DNA of 64,000 nt from contig CM020513.1 in assembly GCA_009823395.1 (NCBI GenBank), positions 16,464,001 through 16,528,000 of the forward strand, written 5' to 3'. Under the pieces are notes generated by a model. That model saw only the letters and a list, made by a program, of their open reading frames with translations. It made no database searches and had not been told where the DNA came from. This document shows, in pieces, positions 41,264 through 60,004 of the stretch. Positions within the stretch are counted from its first letter, which is position 1; every line of letters starts with the position of its first letter. The position numbers and the translations under genes are program-made. Source of the DNA: Thamnaconus septentrionalis (Eukaryota; Chordata; Actinopteri; Tetraodontiformes; Monacanthidae).

Positions 41264-41321
41264 AGCTGCCCTATGGCTGGGAGAAGATAGACGATCCCAT
41301 CTACGGCAGCTACTATGTCGA
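41264..41321 (+). CDS. magi2: magi2 exon: first half of WW2
   Basis: Acceptor cctggcag|agctg, donor gtcga|gtaagt. It completes a Glu codon and reads LPYGWEKIDDPIYGSYYV(D). LPYGWE carries the first WW tryptophan; the exon stops two bases into the Asp codon, exactly as in WW1. At 58 bases it is one of the smaller exons. Confidence 0.97.
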
Positions 41322-42177
41322 GTAAGTCTCCCCGCTGACTCGGATAGCTCAGCCGCTCCGTAGTAAAACGGGAAAGGCATTTCCGCGGTTTACATGCTTC
41401 CTCCATGAATTATATATGGCAAAATTCTCATGCTTTTTTTATGTCGTCACTGGTTATTTCACTGAACTTTAACATGAATATTCATGTCTGCAAGGACTAT
41501 CAAGAGATACGCTGCTGCTGATAAAAACCTGTTCCAAAGTATTAAATGTGCTGGATTTGGAACACACGGAGTCTTGGTTGATGTTTAATTTAGCAACAGT
41601 ACATTAAAAGGCAGTTTTACTCAAGGCCCGACAACACACGATTGTGAACTGATTGGGGCTCTTGTGGTGGATGGCAAACATCCAGCGCTAATTGGCCGCC
41701 AGAAACAGTGGAATATCCAGGCATCCACACTTTCAATACATTACGTCATATCTAGTTTACTGAGCAACCAGTTTATTTAGAGACAGAGCAAGTAGAGCCA
41801 TTTAACCTTTAAGGTGTATTGTGCTAGATAATTATGCCAGCAAGCCTCAGGATTTTTTATTATATTGAGGCAACAGTTTTGGTCAGGAGTCGGTGTTGTT
41901 TTGTATTGTACAGAGAAAATTGTGTTTTAGTTGAGAGAGAGCCAATAATTATCCTTTTAGGTTGTGTTTGGATTTACGTATCAGAAATTGTAAGTTAGAT
42001 TTAACAACTGAAATGTAATATAATAATAATAATAATAATAATAACAATAATAATAACAATAGTACATTTTATTTATAAGCACCTTTCTCAAGTGTGAGAA
42101 AGGTGCTTATACTTGGCACACTTGGTGCTGAATTATCTGTTTTCCTTTATTTTTAATGATATTCTTGCATTTTCTAG
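41322..42177. other. magi2: magi2 intron (0.86 kb)
   Basis: AT-rich and non-coding. A (TAA)n-like run lies at about 42019-42060. Nothing else recognised. Confidence 0.85.
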
Positions 42178-42299
42178 CCACATCAATCGAAGGACTCAGT
42201 TTGAGAATCCAGTCCTGGAGGCCAAGCGGCGCCTGGAGCAGCAGAGGCAGATCCAGAGTCAGGGACTCTCGGCGCTCCCACTGCCCACTATCTACAGAG
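42178..42299 (+). CDS. magi2: magi2 exon: second half of WW2 and linker
   Basis: Acceptor ttttctag|ccaca, donor cagag|gtacac. It reads HINRRTQFENPVLEAKRRLE, then QQRQIQSQGLSALPLPTIYR. In the position of the second WW tryptophan it has Phe (TQFENP), as is usual for MAGI WW2. The linker to PDZ1 is Gln-rich. Leaves with one base. Confidence 0.97.
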
Positions 42300-45632
<3,333 letters not shown>

Positions 45633-46162
45633 GTGACGTCATTGTCTACATCAACGACATCTGCGTGCTGGGCACCACGCACGCCGACGTGGTCAAGCTC
45701 TTCCAGTCGGTGCCCATCGGCCAGAGCGTCACCCTGGTGCTGTGTCGGGGCTACCCGCTGCCCTTTGACCCCGAGGACCCCAACGCGGCCGCCAGCGCCT
45801 CCCTGACGCCCATCGGGCTGGAGCACCGCCCCCTGGTGGTGAACGGTCGCGGCAGCTACGACCCCTACCTGGAGTATCTGTCGCTGAGCTCCCAGCTGCC
45901 CGGCCAGGCTCTGGGCCAGGCCGGGGCCGCCCACCCTGGGGACACGCACCTGGACGGCTCCTCCCTGCCGCCCACCACCCCCGGCTCGGCCTCGGCGCTC
46001 ACGCCCCACGACGACAACATGTCCATGGCCTCCTCGGGCACGGCGGGGGTCCCAGGGGCCACGGCGCCGGGAGCGGAGCTGCTGACGGTGACCATGGTGA
46101 AGGGCTCCGAGGGCTTCGGCTTCACCATCGCAGACAGTCCCACCGGTCAGAGAGTCAAACAG
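45633..46162 (+). CDS. magi2: magi2 exon: second half of PDZ1, linker, first half of PDZ2
   Basis: Acceptor tccccag|gtgac, donor aaacag|gtgagg; the longest complete exon here (530 bases) and very GC-rich. It reads GDVIVYINDICVLGTTHADV, VKLFQSVPIGQSVTLVLCRG and YPLPFDPEDP, ending PDZ1 with the class I histidine in THADV. A Ala/Pro/Gly-rich linker follows (HDDNMSMASSGTAGVPGATA), then PDZ2 starts: LLTVTMVKGSEGFGFTIADS, PTGQRVKQ. The linker looks less conserved than the domains. Ends in phase 0. Confidence 0.98.
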
Positions 46163-47516
<1,354 letters not shown>

Positions 47517-50500
47517 TAAAAAAGTTGTGTGAGCCAAAGTTCTGACGGTGTCATGATGTCACGATGTCAGCAAACTGTCGTGTATTTTGGTCACAGATCT
47601 AACATATTTTGTGACGGTTGAGATTACACTCAGTCTGCTATGCTCTGGTGCAAAAATAGAAAAGAGGCAAATGTAAAAGCAACTGCCCGCTGAAATATAT
47701 GAGTTGGCATCTGATTGAGCTCCACTGAATACTGTGTAACTGCTGCATCTTCACCCACAGCTGCAACTTCTCAGAAGAGGAGTCAAGTGTGGTTGACAGT
47801 CCAGGCTGAAAGAGGTTTTGATTATGATCATTTTGAAACTGGATCTATTTCCAACACATTCAGATCACAGCGACTCGAACTCCCTCACGTCTCTGCGTCA
47901 CTTTATTTTCAGAGTATTAAGTAGTTGTGAGTTTCAAAGAAAAGTTGTGCCTGCTGTTGCTCAAAGATGCTTCGACTTTATCCGCAGCGATTTTATCATT
48001 TAACTAATAAAGTCAAATTGGAAGCTGCCATTTTGCCAAAGAGCAACTAGGGACATATTAGATATTATTAGAACCATAAACCAGAATGCACATCTTTATT
48101 TGACTCTTTTTAATTCTGACTGGTGAAGAACGGAGAGAGTTAGAAAAGATCAAGAGGAGCTGAGGGTGATATTCCGCTTTGAATGTCACAGGCGTCGTCG
48201 GTGGGCCTCAGCAGGTTGTTTTATCAACCCCCCCCCCCAGAGCAGCACAGTGAACAAGACACGTGTAAAAATTTAAAATGCAAGGCAGAGCTGCTGGGAT
48301 GACAGGCAGAGTTTGTCACTGTAGGTAGAGATGGAAGCCACACCGCTGTGGAGAAGCGCTTTCTGTCCCGCTGGGGCTGTGAATCCTCAAAGTGAGTGCA
48401 GTGATTTCACTGTAATGTGCTTTGGACAGAAATGACTGTGGAGGGCGTCACGTAGCTGGCAAACAAGCAGCGACGCTCCACACCGACTCCACGCTCGCAG
48501 CAGATCCCACTTTGGTCGCACAAAAAGCCTTTTTCCTTCCTTCTGGAGTCACGAGCGGTGGAATTTTGCTCAACGCTGCGTGAAGGAGACGCGCAGCAAG
48601 AAGAGAAACCTCCGAACGAAATGTGCGCAGCAACATTTGTTGTCTCTGTTGTTGCCATCTCCAACGTCTCCGTTTGATCTCTTTACATTGGAGTGTGTGA
48701 TTGATGACTCATGTTGATGTGTCTCTCCCCACAAACGACCGGATTTGCCTCGGCGTGACACAACATCTCCTCTCTCCGATGGAGGAACTGCACCGATTGT
48801 GTTGTTTGCAGCCTGCATCGTTGAGTTTGGGGATTCCAGAGCAGTGTTGCAGTCTTAACTCGCTGCTCACTTCCAACAGCAGCAGCAAGCCACTTTCACT
48901 TATTTGGCTGGTGACAACGCCTCTGTGGTTCTCACAATCTGCACAGCCTCTTTTTTTTGTGACTGGGGATTTGACTGGTGCCAGACAAATATTGACAGAA
49001 AACATTGTTAAATTGTGTTTTAGATAACACAAGAACTTTAGCAAGAGAAAAAGACGAGTTGCACGGATGAGCGGTTTTCTGTTCTCTGGACTGTGAGATG
49101 GATGACAGATGTTCTGTGGTCGGAACACCCGAGGAACGCACAATTTTTATTCTGTAAGAAGTAATTGTAGTAAGAGGAGACAACTTCAAGACGGCGGTCT
49201 GTCCGAGGACTTTTATACAAGCAGACAAGAGAAAAACTGACTTAATTTAATGGTTATTAAGTTTAACATTGGAGCTCTTCTCAGAGTGCCAGAGCAGCGT
49301 GGAGTGGCCATTTCAGCACTCGTGTTATTTCCCACAAGACTGACTGCCTGCAAGGGAATGAAATTGCACAGCTGAGGGCTTTATTTTCTGTGATGGTTCT
49401 CCAAAAGGTGCTGCGGTGGCAGGGTCAAGATGTGACATGATAATTGCCTGTGACTGCCTAAACGCCCGCGGCCCTCAGCCATCTGACAAACCCACGCACA
49501 CTGCATCATTCAACAGTCCACCTTTCAAAAAAAAAAAAAATCCTCATTTGTCCCTTGAAGGAGACAGTTCACAAGTTCAGCAGCAGCCTGTGAAGCTTTG
49601 CACCTCAGGTTTGAAAGCCTGATTCATTGCTGAGTCTGAGGTTTTTCTGGGAATTAAGGAAAAAAACAACAAACACCGGCAACAGTCCAGAGTTAATGTG
49701 CTTTGTTTCAAAAATGATAACAGAGCAATAAAGGAGATTTATTGGAGTTGCACTGCTGACAATCCCTCCCTTTCACTGACCAAATTTAATTAAGGCCCAA
49801 GTAATCGAACTCGTATGCATCTCAGGTTTAATTAATCAAAGTGTGACGAGAATTATTATGGCACTTCTCGGAAGCAATCAGGAGCATTAGTGTCATATTA
49901 CCAAGCAGCACCAAGCTGAAGTAGAGCTGCGTGCTTCTTTTAAAACACTCCTGGTATCTGCTACAGTACAGGGACATCAGTTAACTCGTCATTGTGAATT
50001 AACTGTGTCCTGCGCGACGTTCACACATTAACACACTTAGTCCTAATTACTTGTTGAGGGGTTGTCGCGATTCCGAAGCAGTGGTGTCGTCTACCTGATA
50101 CGCAGGTATTCGCCATATAACCACTAGAAAAGGTTCCGAATGACTGTACAACCACTAATAAAAATGTGCAATGATACGCATCAGTATGTTGCTTTTGATA
50201 CAACGTTCACTCACTCACTCACTAAAAATGTGATTCAAAGGATGTTTTGATCTTTGAGAGTCTCAGCCGAGCCATTGTTTCAGTGCCACTTCACAGAATT
50301 TATTTGTGTTTGCAGCACTTTTTGCACTTGATTGGCTGCTGTTTTGAAGTAGCTGCGGCTGGACAGATGTGTATGACGAGGGGGGGGCGGGGAGGGGGGC
50401 GGCGAAGGGGTATCAGTGGGTATATCAGAGTACACCCACTACAGTAACCTAGACTACACTACACCACTGTTCCGAAGGGAGGTGAAGAAATGTGGCCGCA

Positions 50501-50666
50501 GACGGCGGCTGAGAGCGAACGCTGTGACTGAGCAGCCCCGAGTCTTTGAGAGCGTGTGGGGCTGACAACTGCCACCTGGTGGTTAACCTTTGGAAAGACA
50601 CATGCTCGCCGTCACAAGCGCCATTTAGAGAGCCCGCTTAAAATTCAGCGCACAAGTGACATTTCC

Positions 50667-50702
<36 letters not shown>

Positions 50703-51083
50703 CTGCAGCGCGGCACCTGTTGTCAGGTACACAGGCAGCTCTTGCAGCAAGAGTCCTTTGTCATCCTGAAGGCGGAACGTGTGTGAGCTTTTTCCCTCCT
50801 GCTAAAAGGTGTCGTTCTCCTCAGTCCTCCCTGGCAAGCTCAGCGCTTTCACCAAACACCACTGCCTCCACCACCGCATGGGGACGGTTAACCAGCCGCA
50901 CCAGGGTGAAAGAGAGGACGAGCTCCTTTATCGTGACTCAGATGTGCAGAAAATGGTGCACGCATGTTTGTGGACACGAGGGCAGAATATCAATGGACTC
51001 ACCTTGCACACACAGCCTCAGATGTGTGAGTGAGAGCGCTAGTGGCACACACAGCACACAGTCAGGGTGTTAGACTTGTACTG

Positions 51084-51114
<31 letters not shown>

Positions 51115-51837
51115 TGTGAGACTGCTCCAGCGTGGGCTCTCTGCCAGAGCTCCACTGAGCTCCGGTCATGTTCACAGCTCCGTCCCCTGACGTCCCAGCT
51201 TGAAGCTGAGCCAACCGCACACTAAATACTTCCTTTGCCACCAATGAGGACACACATCATGGACAGGAGGAGGGGGGGCGTGGGGCGGCTACAGCCTATC
51301 ACAGTCATCTGAGGCTGGTCCAGGAGTCAGCGGGCTAGTCTGCGCTTGCGAGGCTTCTTGGCCTGCCAGACCGTCTGACCGCTGACATGGCAGCAGAAAC
51401 GCCACACGGCACCGCCGTCTCCGCCGCTCACTCGTGTGTAATTGATGGGCGAGGCCTCCACAACTCACACACACATGCTGCACAATTTTATTAGCATTTC
51501 AATGAGGCGTGAGTCGAGTCTGTAGCGGGGGTGGACGGTGGGATTCTTGAATCTGGTCCCCGGTGGCTGCAGCATCACCTCAGCACCACGGACAGCTCCA
51601 CTCTCCACTCTCCTCCTCCCCCCTCCCTCTCTCTCTCCCTCCTCTCTCTCTCTCTCTCTATTATTGTGGCACTGCTGGGCTGGAGGGCGTCAGCGCTCTT
51701 TGCCCTCATCTTCCACAGACACAGGAGGGACTGAAGATGACATTTGTTTTTTACCAACACCCCCGAAAAAAGTCTTTTTTATGGACTCACTGGGTATAAA
51801 CAATGAAGGAAAATAAACAGTGAGAGGGGAGCTGATT

Positions 51838-51930
51838 TATTCATCCATCCATTTCCTATACTTATTTTCTCCTGAACTCAAGGTTGCAGGGGTTCTGCTG
51901 GAGCTCATCCCAGCTCTCATAGGGCCAAGT
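51838..51930 (-). mobile_element. Reverse SINE 3'-end fragment
   Basis: attcatccatccatttccta followed by tgctggagctcatcccagc and ctctcatagggcc is the reverse complement of the general SINE tail seen at 4070-4448 (agctgggataggc...ccagcag...ataatgaatgaatg type). No tRNA head and no clear target duplication. Confidence 0.65.
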
Positions 51931-52174
51931 GCACAAGTTAGTTTATTAATTTCTCGTATTATTTTCATCTGTCTTTCATATATCTATAATATAGCTCAAT
52001 AGATACTGACCACTTACAGTTGCATTTTAAACAGTTGTCGTGGAGCAGCAGTGATCTCCTCTCACTCGCCGACTCCTGAAGTTCTGCCACTGTGTCGGTG
52101 CTTCATCTCATCTCCCGGCTGAAAAGCAGGCAGATTGCAGCCGTAAAGTGATTCTACAAATATATTCCATCTGC

Positions 52175-52176
<2 letters not shown>

Positions 52177-52241
<65 letters not shown>
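52177..52241 (+). repeat. (CT)n microsatellite
   Basis: Uninterrupted CT array of about 65 bases. Confidence 0.97.
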
Positions 52242-52243
<2 letters not shown>

Positions 52244-52900
52244 ACGTTCCTCAGGAACTCTCATAAATTAAGCTCTCTGCGATTCTCTAAAGAATATTTC
52301 ACGAGTGCTGGCATCTGTTGAAGGCCTCTCACCGGGGAAGCGTTTGACTGATCAGGCCGTCCACACGCCTCTGCCAGGGTTTGAGGTGCCTGTCTGTCCA
52401 AGGCAGCGGCAGTGTGCAGTCTCCCCCTCGCATGTGTAAATATATGTATTTGGGTCTTTTGCGGCGTCAATGTGCTGTATATACGTAATCCAGCAGAACC
52501 ACAGGGGAGCGGGGTGCAGGAGATTCTGCTGCGATGCAGAGCCTCCTCTTCCCACCATCCTGGATGAAATGACTGTGTGTGTGTGTGTGGAGAGTGGTTG
52601 GGTGGGGGGGTGGCATTAGAGAGGAGGGGCTTGGCGCTTTCGCCAGCAGCTAATGATGTAATTATGTTGAAAACAAATGCAACAACCAAAAACGTGCACA
52701 AACAAACTCCAAACGGGAGCGAGCGATCAGCTTCGCCAGGCGGAGGGACGATTAGCACTCGTTTTATCGCGTCACCATTGGATCGTCACCGGGATCATGT
52801 TTGTTTTTGTCTGCTTTTTATTTTGTTTTGTTTTTTTTGCTGTGTTAGAATCTCACAGAATAACCCAGTGAACTGCGTTCTTTTGTCTTTCTCACTGCAG

Positions 52901-52932
52901 GCCACATCTCTCCATGGAAGGCCTCCAAACAG
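52901..52932 (+). CDS. magi2: magi2 32-base microexon: linker after PDZ2
   Basis: Acceptor tcactgcag|gccac, donor aacag|gtacca. With one base from the previous exon it reads GHISPWKASKQ, matching the conserved SPWKxxK peptide just after PDZ2 in MAGI2. Because 32 is not a multiple of three, skipping it would shift the frame, so it is constitutive unless nonsense-mediated decay is used. Too short to appear as an open frame on its own. Confidence 0.93.
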
Positions 52933-54590
52933 GTACCATCACTGAAGCAGCTATCTTTCTGTTTGCCACCCTGTGTGTGTGTGTATGTATGTATATGTGT
53001 GTCTGAGAGAGAGCAAGCCATAGAAGGTAAGCAGGTGTTTTTTTGGAAGGCAGCAGATGGAGACAGAGGTTTGTAGAACCGGGTCTTGACTTTTTCCCTT
53101 CTTTCTTTCTTTTTTTCTCTCGCTCCGTTAAAATTGATCACACCGGCTGTCGCGCTTCCGCAGCTGGTTAGAGAGAAATTAAAAGGGCTTCACTTTTCTT
53201 CTCCAACCGCACCTGCTCCTGCAACCATCAGCGTTTCTCACGTCACGGGTCTCATCTCACGAGTTTCCAAATCGTTTTTTCATTTCTTCATCTCAAATCT
53301 GGAAAAGTTGCCAAACGTCAGTTCTGCTGCGATGCAGAACTGAGTCAGTGAGTCGACTCGTTTGAGTCAGCAACATTTACTCTTTTGTTGATGGCCTTGT
53401 CGCCACGTTTTTTTCTATTATCTTAATTAACTTTTAAAAGTATGATTATGCACCACTATGATTATGCACTTTTTTTTATGTTGATTTTTTTGTTTCATTT
53501 TGAATTTGCAAGACTGCAGATCCTGAAAAAATCCCAAATCACTTGATTCAAATCCTGATACAAGTGATTCGAGATATTCTAAAACCCAGATTTCCTTCTG
53601 TCTGGAGTCACCTGTGGTGAGATGACAGAGTCTGAGCTGTGAATAAATTCTGCTCTCCAAAGACAAAGTGCTCGGTGTTTTAACAGCGCAAATAGAAACA
53701 GTTTTGTCTTGGAACTTGCTGACAGGTGCAGCTTTGCAAAGTGCAGGCGGGCCGCTTGAAGTGTAACAGAGAACCACTCTTCACTTCCTGTCAGGTTTCC
53801 ATATGGATTTGCCAAAACTTTTAAACCGTATTTCGAGCAGAACGTCGATAAGATACATGTGAATTGACCGCGTTTCCATTAAGGGAAGTTGTTTGACCAA
53901 AAAAAAAAGTGTTTTCACCTCTCGCGCTAAAGAGGCCCAGCGATGGAGGTTCTGAATCGCAGGTTCACTTCCATTGCAACTTCTGCACTCCGTGTCAGTC
54001 ATCCAACTGTCGCCACTTTAACGTCTCTCCTCCATTAGGTAACTCAGTTTAGGCTCCATTATTTCCTGCATGAACATTTTTTTGTTGAAGTCTGTCCTTC
54101 TCATCTCTGCTTGGAGCGTTTGGTGCACATCCGGCTGAATCTCTGTGCTGTTCTCTTCATACTGATGAATATCTCAGCGTCCTTCTGGGTCATCTCATCT
54201 CACCCTGTTACCCTGTCTATGTGTGTTTACACATCATAACTGTCCAACATTACAAAACTGAAATGATTCAGACTGAACTGACCATTCTATCAGAAATATT
54301 TTCTACTTCCAACGTCCATGTGCATTCACACTTTCAAGGTTGATGGACTCACATGGATCATCAGTGGCAACAGCGGTGCTTTTGCTGGTGCAGAGACACT
54401 GCTGACGATCCTTGATGTTCCTCAGCTGTGTCTCTGTAAGACCTCTTTACCAGCAGCTCCTTGAATTAAACCTGCCAACTCGCCATCTCCATCCTCTGGC
54501 TCTCTGCAGCCAAACACACAGGCAACCTAGACGGAACAATGGGATCCTGGATTTTTAAATGGAACATCTGTTGTTTGTGTTCTCTGTAAG
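52933..54590. other. magi2: magi2 intron (1.66 kb)
   Basis: Non-coding; short GT run at about 52975-53000. No transposon recognised. Confidence 0.85.
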
Positions 54591-54783
54591 TTGCCTGACC
54601 AGTGGGACCCACATGGCAGTCCTCAGGCCAACCTGTCCGGCCCAGTCCTGCCACCTGGCACCCCTTTCCCCAACCAGCCGCAGCACCGCACGTCTGTGCC
54701 CGACTCCACGGAGGGCTTCGACCTGAACAAGCCCGACCCCTACGACCTGTACGAGAAATCCCGAGCGATCTACGAGAGCCGAC
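54591..54783 (+). CDS. magi2: magi2 exon: linker between PDZ2 and PDZ3
   Basis: It reads LPDQWDPHGSPQANLSGPVL, PPGTPFPNQPQHRTSVPDST and EGFDLNKPDPYDLYEKSRAI, then YESR. The KPDPYxLYEKSRAIYESR motif is highly conserved in MAGI2. Donor cgac|gtgagt. The acceptor is tctctgtaag|ttgcc, an AAG acceptor, weaker than the usual CAG/TAG, but the frame and homology fix it. No other AG in range keeps phase 0 with the microexon. Confidence 0.94.
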
Positions 54784-54876
54784 GTGAGTATGCAGAGCCA
54801 AAGAGTTTGGGGTGGATTTTCACTGAAAAGTTACAATTTGAAATGACGGATGTTGATGCGGACCGGTGTGTCTCAG
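54784..54876 (+). other. magi2: 93-base intron, open and in frame (candidate retained intron)
   Basis: Donor gtgagt and acceptor tctcag are good, yet the intron is 93 bases (31 codons) with no stop in the reading frame, so both spliced and retained transcripts are translatable. Spliced, the junction codon is Arg (c|gc). Retained, the frame runs on into SGPEYEEVEVHL. Mammalian MAGI2, as I recall, has an optional short exon at this same place. Confidence 0.7.
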
Positions 54877-54968
54877 GCCCAGAGTACGAGGAGGTGGAGG
54901 TCCACCTGCTGAGGGAGAAGACCGGCTTCGGCTTCCGCATCCTGGGGGGAGACGAGGCCGTGCAGGCT
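54877..54968 (+). CDS. magi2: magi2 exon: first half of PDZ3
   Basis: Acceptor gtctcag|gccca, donor caggct|gtgagt. It reads PEYEEVEVHLLREKTGFGFR and ILGGDEAVQA. TGFGFRI is the carboxylate loop and GGDEAVQ the next turn. Ends in phase 0 and joins IVIGAII in the next exon. Confidence 0.97.
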
Positions 54969-55384
54969 GTGAGTCCGGACGCCCGTGACAAGGCTCGTAT
55001 GGGACGGGCTGGACCTCACACACACTGAACCTCATACTCACAGCCTGCTTCCCCTGACTGCCACCTGCTAACCACACCTCGCATCTCTCCCAGCCACAAC
55101 ACCGCTCACTCACTCACACACACACACACACACACACACAGACAATGTCCAGTCACACACACACACACGCTGTGTGACTCCCATACTGAAGTCATGCCTT
55201 GCCAACGTGTCTGCGTGCATTAAAAAAAACAGCATGAGAGAGGCATCACCTGCACAGACTGCTTGATGACTCATCTCCAGCCAGTTGTTTTTGTTCATTT
55301 TTTGCCGCTCTCTCTCTCTCTCTCTCTGTTGTTCACTCTCCTCACCTTCTGCTTGCGCTGCTAATATTGATTGTCTTTGAACAG
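54969..55384. other. magi2: magi2 intron (0.42 kb)
   Basis: Non-coding with two AC arrays (about 55109-55140, 55155-55169) and a CT run (55308-55327). Confidence 0.88.
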
Positions 55385-55577
55385 ATTGTTATTGGCGCCA
55401 TAATAGAGAACACTCCCGCTGAGCGCGACGGGCGGCTCCGACCCGGGGACGAGCTCATTTCTGTGGATAAAAATGTGGTTGCTGGGAAACCGCACAAATA
55501 TGTAATAGACTTGATGCACGCCGCCGCTCGCAACGGACAAGTCAGCCTGACTGTGAGGAGGAGAGTGCTCACGCCTG
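55385..55577 (+). CDS. magi2: magi2 exon: second half of PDZ3
   Basis: Acceptor tttgaacag|attgt, donor cctg|gtgagg. It reads IVIGAIIENTPAERDGRLRP, GDELISVDKNVVAGKPHKYV and IDLMHAAARNGQVSLTVRRR, then VLTP. GRLRPGDELISVD and the KPHKYVIDLM helix with the class I histidine complete PDZ3. One base of a Gly codon is left over. Confidence 0.98.
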
Positions 55578-56711
55578 GTGAGGACACCCTCCGCTGTCTG
55601 CTGGAGCGGTTTTGTTTGTTTGTTTGTTGTCTTGTTTTTCAGATGTTGCCAAGGCTGCAGAACGTGCCACACGCATTTCCTCTTCCAAATACACAGTTTG
55701 GGTAACAGACACGGGAGACATCCTGTTTCCCAGAGCAGTCTGTGTGTTCTACTCGTCGCTCGCATGTTGTTGCAGCGCGTAGATACGAGATGCGAGAATA
55801 ATCTGCAGTCAGACGGTTGAGGTTGAGAAACAAGGAGCAAAGCAGAGCACTCACGCATTGAAAATTGACCGTTGAGGGAAATGTTGTCAATGAAGGCCCT
55901 TTTTTTTGGTTCTTCCTTTGCACCTCGGCATGTTAATGGTCCCTTTGAGTCACCTTCAAAATTTAAAAAAAAACAAACACTCCCTTGACTTTTCCCCAAC
56001 AGTAATGTGTGTCTGTCGTGTCCTCAAACTCCCTGAGAAAAGCAAACACTTTCTGAAGAATCACACCGTCTGCCAGCTTAGGAGCAACTTCCCCGGAAAA
56101 GTGGTCTTGCTTTGTTTTCTCTGTCCCCTCAAAACCTGTGGGAAAATGGGCTGACTGGGCCTAATTTGTAACCATTAAAGCCCAGCATACACAGGAATGT
56201 GGACAGTTGAGCTGAGGGTGGCCTCACAGCGGTAGCTAGCAGCAGTCGACATGGCAGATCCACTTTAAAAAGACAAGTTACCCAGTGAAAATCCCCCCCT
56301 TCACGCTGAACATCACAAGAAGTTTTCACCTCAGAAGCTCCGGCTCAGACTGCCTGTCTGTCCAAGTGAGGTGGTTTCAGCAGTGCTTTAGTGAGGGATC
56401 TGCAGGACCTTCCTCTGAACATGGAGGCTAGGACACAAAAGCAAAACAAAGAGTAAAAACAGTCGAGAACATTTATTCAAAATTTAGAAAAGTAATGAAA
56501 ATGTAAGTAGTTACATTCCTTTGATAAAGTAATTGAATAGTTAGACTACTATTGCCATTTTAATAGGGTAACTTGTAATTGTAACCTATTCAATTTACAA
56601 TGTAATCTCCCTAACACTCCTGCTTTACAACCAGAGGAATGAGACTGAGTTGCTCTCACAGCGAGAAGCAAATGAATCAGTGACTCACTCCAGCTTGTCC
56701 TCGACCTCCAG
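55578..56711. other. magi2: magi2 intron (1.1 kb)
   Basis: Non-coding; no repeat family recognised. Confidence 0.85.
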
Positions 56712-56942
56712 GTGAGCCGTGTCCCGTCAACGGCCGCAGTCCGGGCTCCGTGTCCACGCAGCACAGCTCCCCTCGCAGCGACGGGGTGGCGGCCTCAGGA
56801 CCCCCGGTGGTCTCCGTCCCCGCCACCGCGGACGCAGCGGCCCTGCAGACCAGCGACGTGGTCATTAACCGCAAGGAGAACGAAGGCTTCGGCTTCGTCA
56901 TCATCAGCTCCCTCAACAGACCCGAGAACACGGCCGTCATCA
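56712..56942 (+). CDS. magi2: magi2 exon: linker and first half of PDZ4
   Basis: Acceptor acctccag|gtgag, donor gtcatca|gtgagt. It reads EPCPVNGRSPGSVSTQHSSP, RSDGVAASGPPVV, an Ala-rich stretch, LQTSDVVINRKENEGFGFVI and ISSLNRPENTAVI. RSPGSVSTQHSSPRSD is a conserved Ser-rich segment and a plausible phosphorylation region (inference). EGFGFVI is the PDZ4 loop. Leaves one base of a Thr codon. Confidence 0.98.
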
Positions 56943-58943
<2,001 letters not shown>

Positions 58944-59241
58944 GTTCCCAGTCTGGCCCCAGCTCAGAGAAGCAGAGCCCCATGACCCAGAAGCAGAGTC
59001 CCCACACGCAGCCCAGCCCGGTGGCCCAGCCGGGCCAGGCTGGCGTGCACCCGAGCCAGACGCCCGTCCAGCCGGGTCAGACGCCCGCTCCGCCCGGCCA
59101 GATGTCGGTCCAGACGAGCCAGACTACGAGCGGCCCTCCAGCGCCGACAGCCGCATCCCAGCCGCCACCCGTGGGATCGCAGCAGAGCCCCGTGGCCCAG
59201 CCAGCCGGCCTCCCGCCACAGCTCTACCTGCACGATGGAAG
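58944..59241 (+). CDS. magi2: magi2 exon: Gln/Pro/Ser-rich linker
   Basis: Acceptor tgccgcag|gttcc, donor ggaag|gtaggc. It reads SQSGPSSEKQSPMTQKQSPH, then repeating Gln-Pro blocks (SPVAQPGQ, PSQTPVQPGQTPAPPGQ) and LPPQLYLHDG. PSSEKQSPM and repeated QSP/AQP units match the low-complexity linker between PDZ4 and the tyrosine repeats in MAGI2. Very GC-rich third positions. Confidence 0.95.
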
Positions 59242-59582
59242 GTAGGCGCTTCACGTTCAGACCGGACCGGACCGGGCCGGAGCACGTTAGTAGCCACTCG
59301 TCATGACATCTTCTTACATCGTCGCTCGTACGGACAGAAAAGATGTTTTTTTAATTTCTCCCAGCGCTATTCTAAAAAAGGAGCTCCGGTCACCAGAAGA
59401 ACACCTGGACTCCACTTGGTCGCTCGGTCACTCCGTCGAGGCTCTCAGGCTGCTCGCTGCTCGGTTGCATAACATCTCTCAGCTCCGTCTGTGAATAATT
59501 CACCTTAAAGTCGCTCGTCTATAATGCAGGAACCCGGCGATCAGACCTTGTTCCAGGGTCAGAAACTAAGCAGGCGTGAGGG

Positions 59583-59584
<2 letters not shown>

Positions 59585-59678
<94 letters not shown>

Positions 59679-59679
59679 A

Positions 59680-59718
<39 letters not shown>

Positions 59719-59720
59719 AG
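59585..59720 (+). repeat. (TG)n microsatellite, about 135 bases, interrupted by CAGTGA
   Basis: TG dinucleotides from 59585 to 59678, then cagtga, then TG to about 59717, then cagtga again. The duplicated interruption suggests slippage or unequal exchange within the array. Confidence 0.97.
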
Positions 59721-59887
59721 TGAGTGTGATACGGAGACAGAGTAGCACTCCCGCGGCTGTAGATTTGTGGCCATTTCACAAGTGGGGAAGTGATAAAAGT
59801 TTGAAGGCGATGAGAGGAGCGATATTTCCAGCCGTCCACCGCACGCGCTCACACCAGCCGTCGCACTCTACCTCCTCACGTGGTAAA

Positions 59888-59975
59888 ATCAGATCAGATC
59901 AGATCAGATCAGATCAGATCAGATAAGCTTTATTATCTGGCCCAAGAGGTGACAGAAATTCTTCTTTTGACAGGG
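59888..59975 (-). mobile_element. Reverse LINE 3' end with (ATCAG)n tail
   Basis: About six to seven ATCAG units followed by ataagctttattatctggcc and gacagaaattcttctt, the reverse of a non-LTR retrotransposon 3' end. No coding part. Confidence 0.65.
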
Positions 59976-60004
59976 CTCACAAACACATTCATAAAAATCC
60001 CTTC

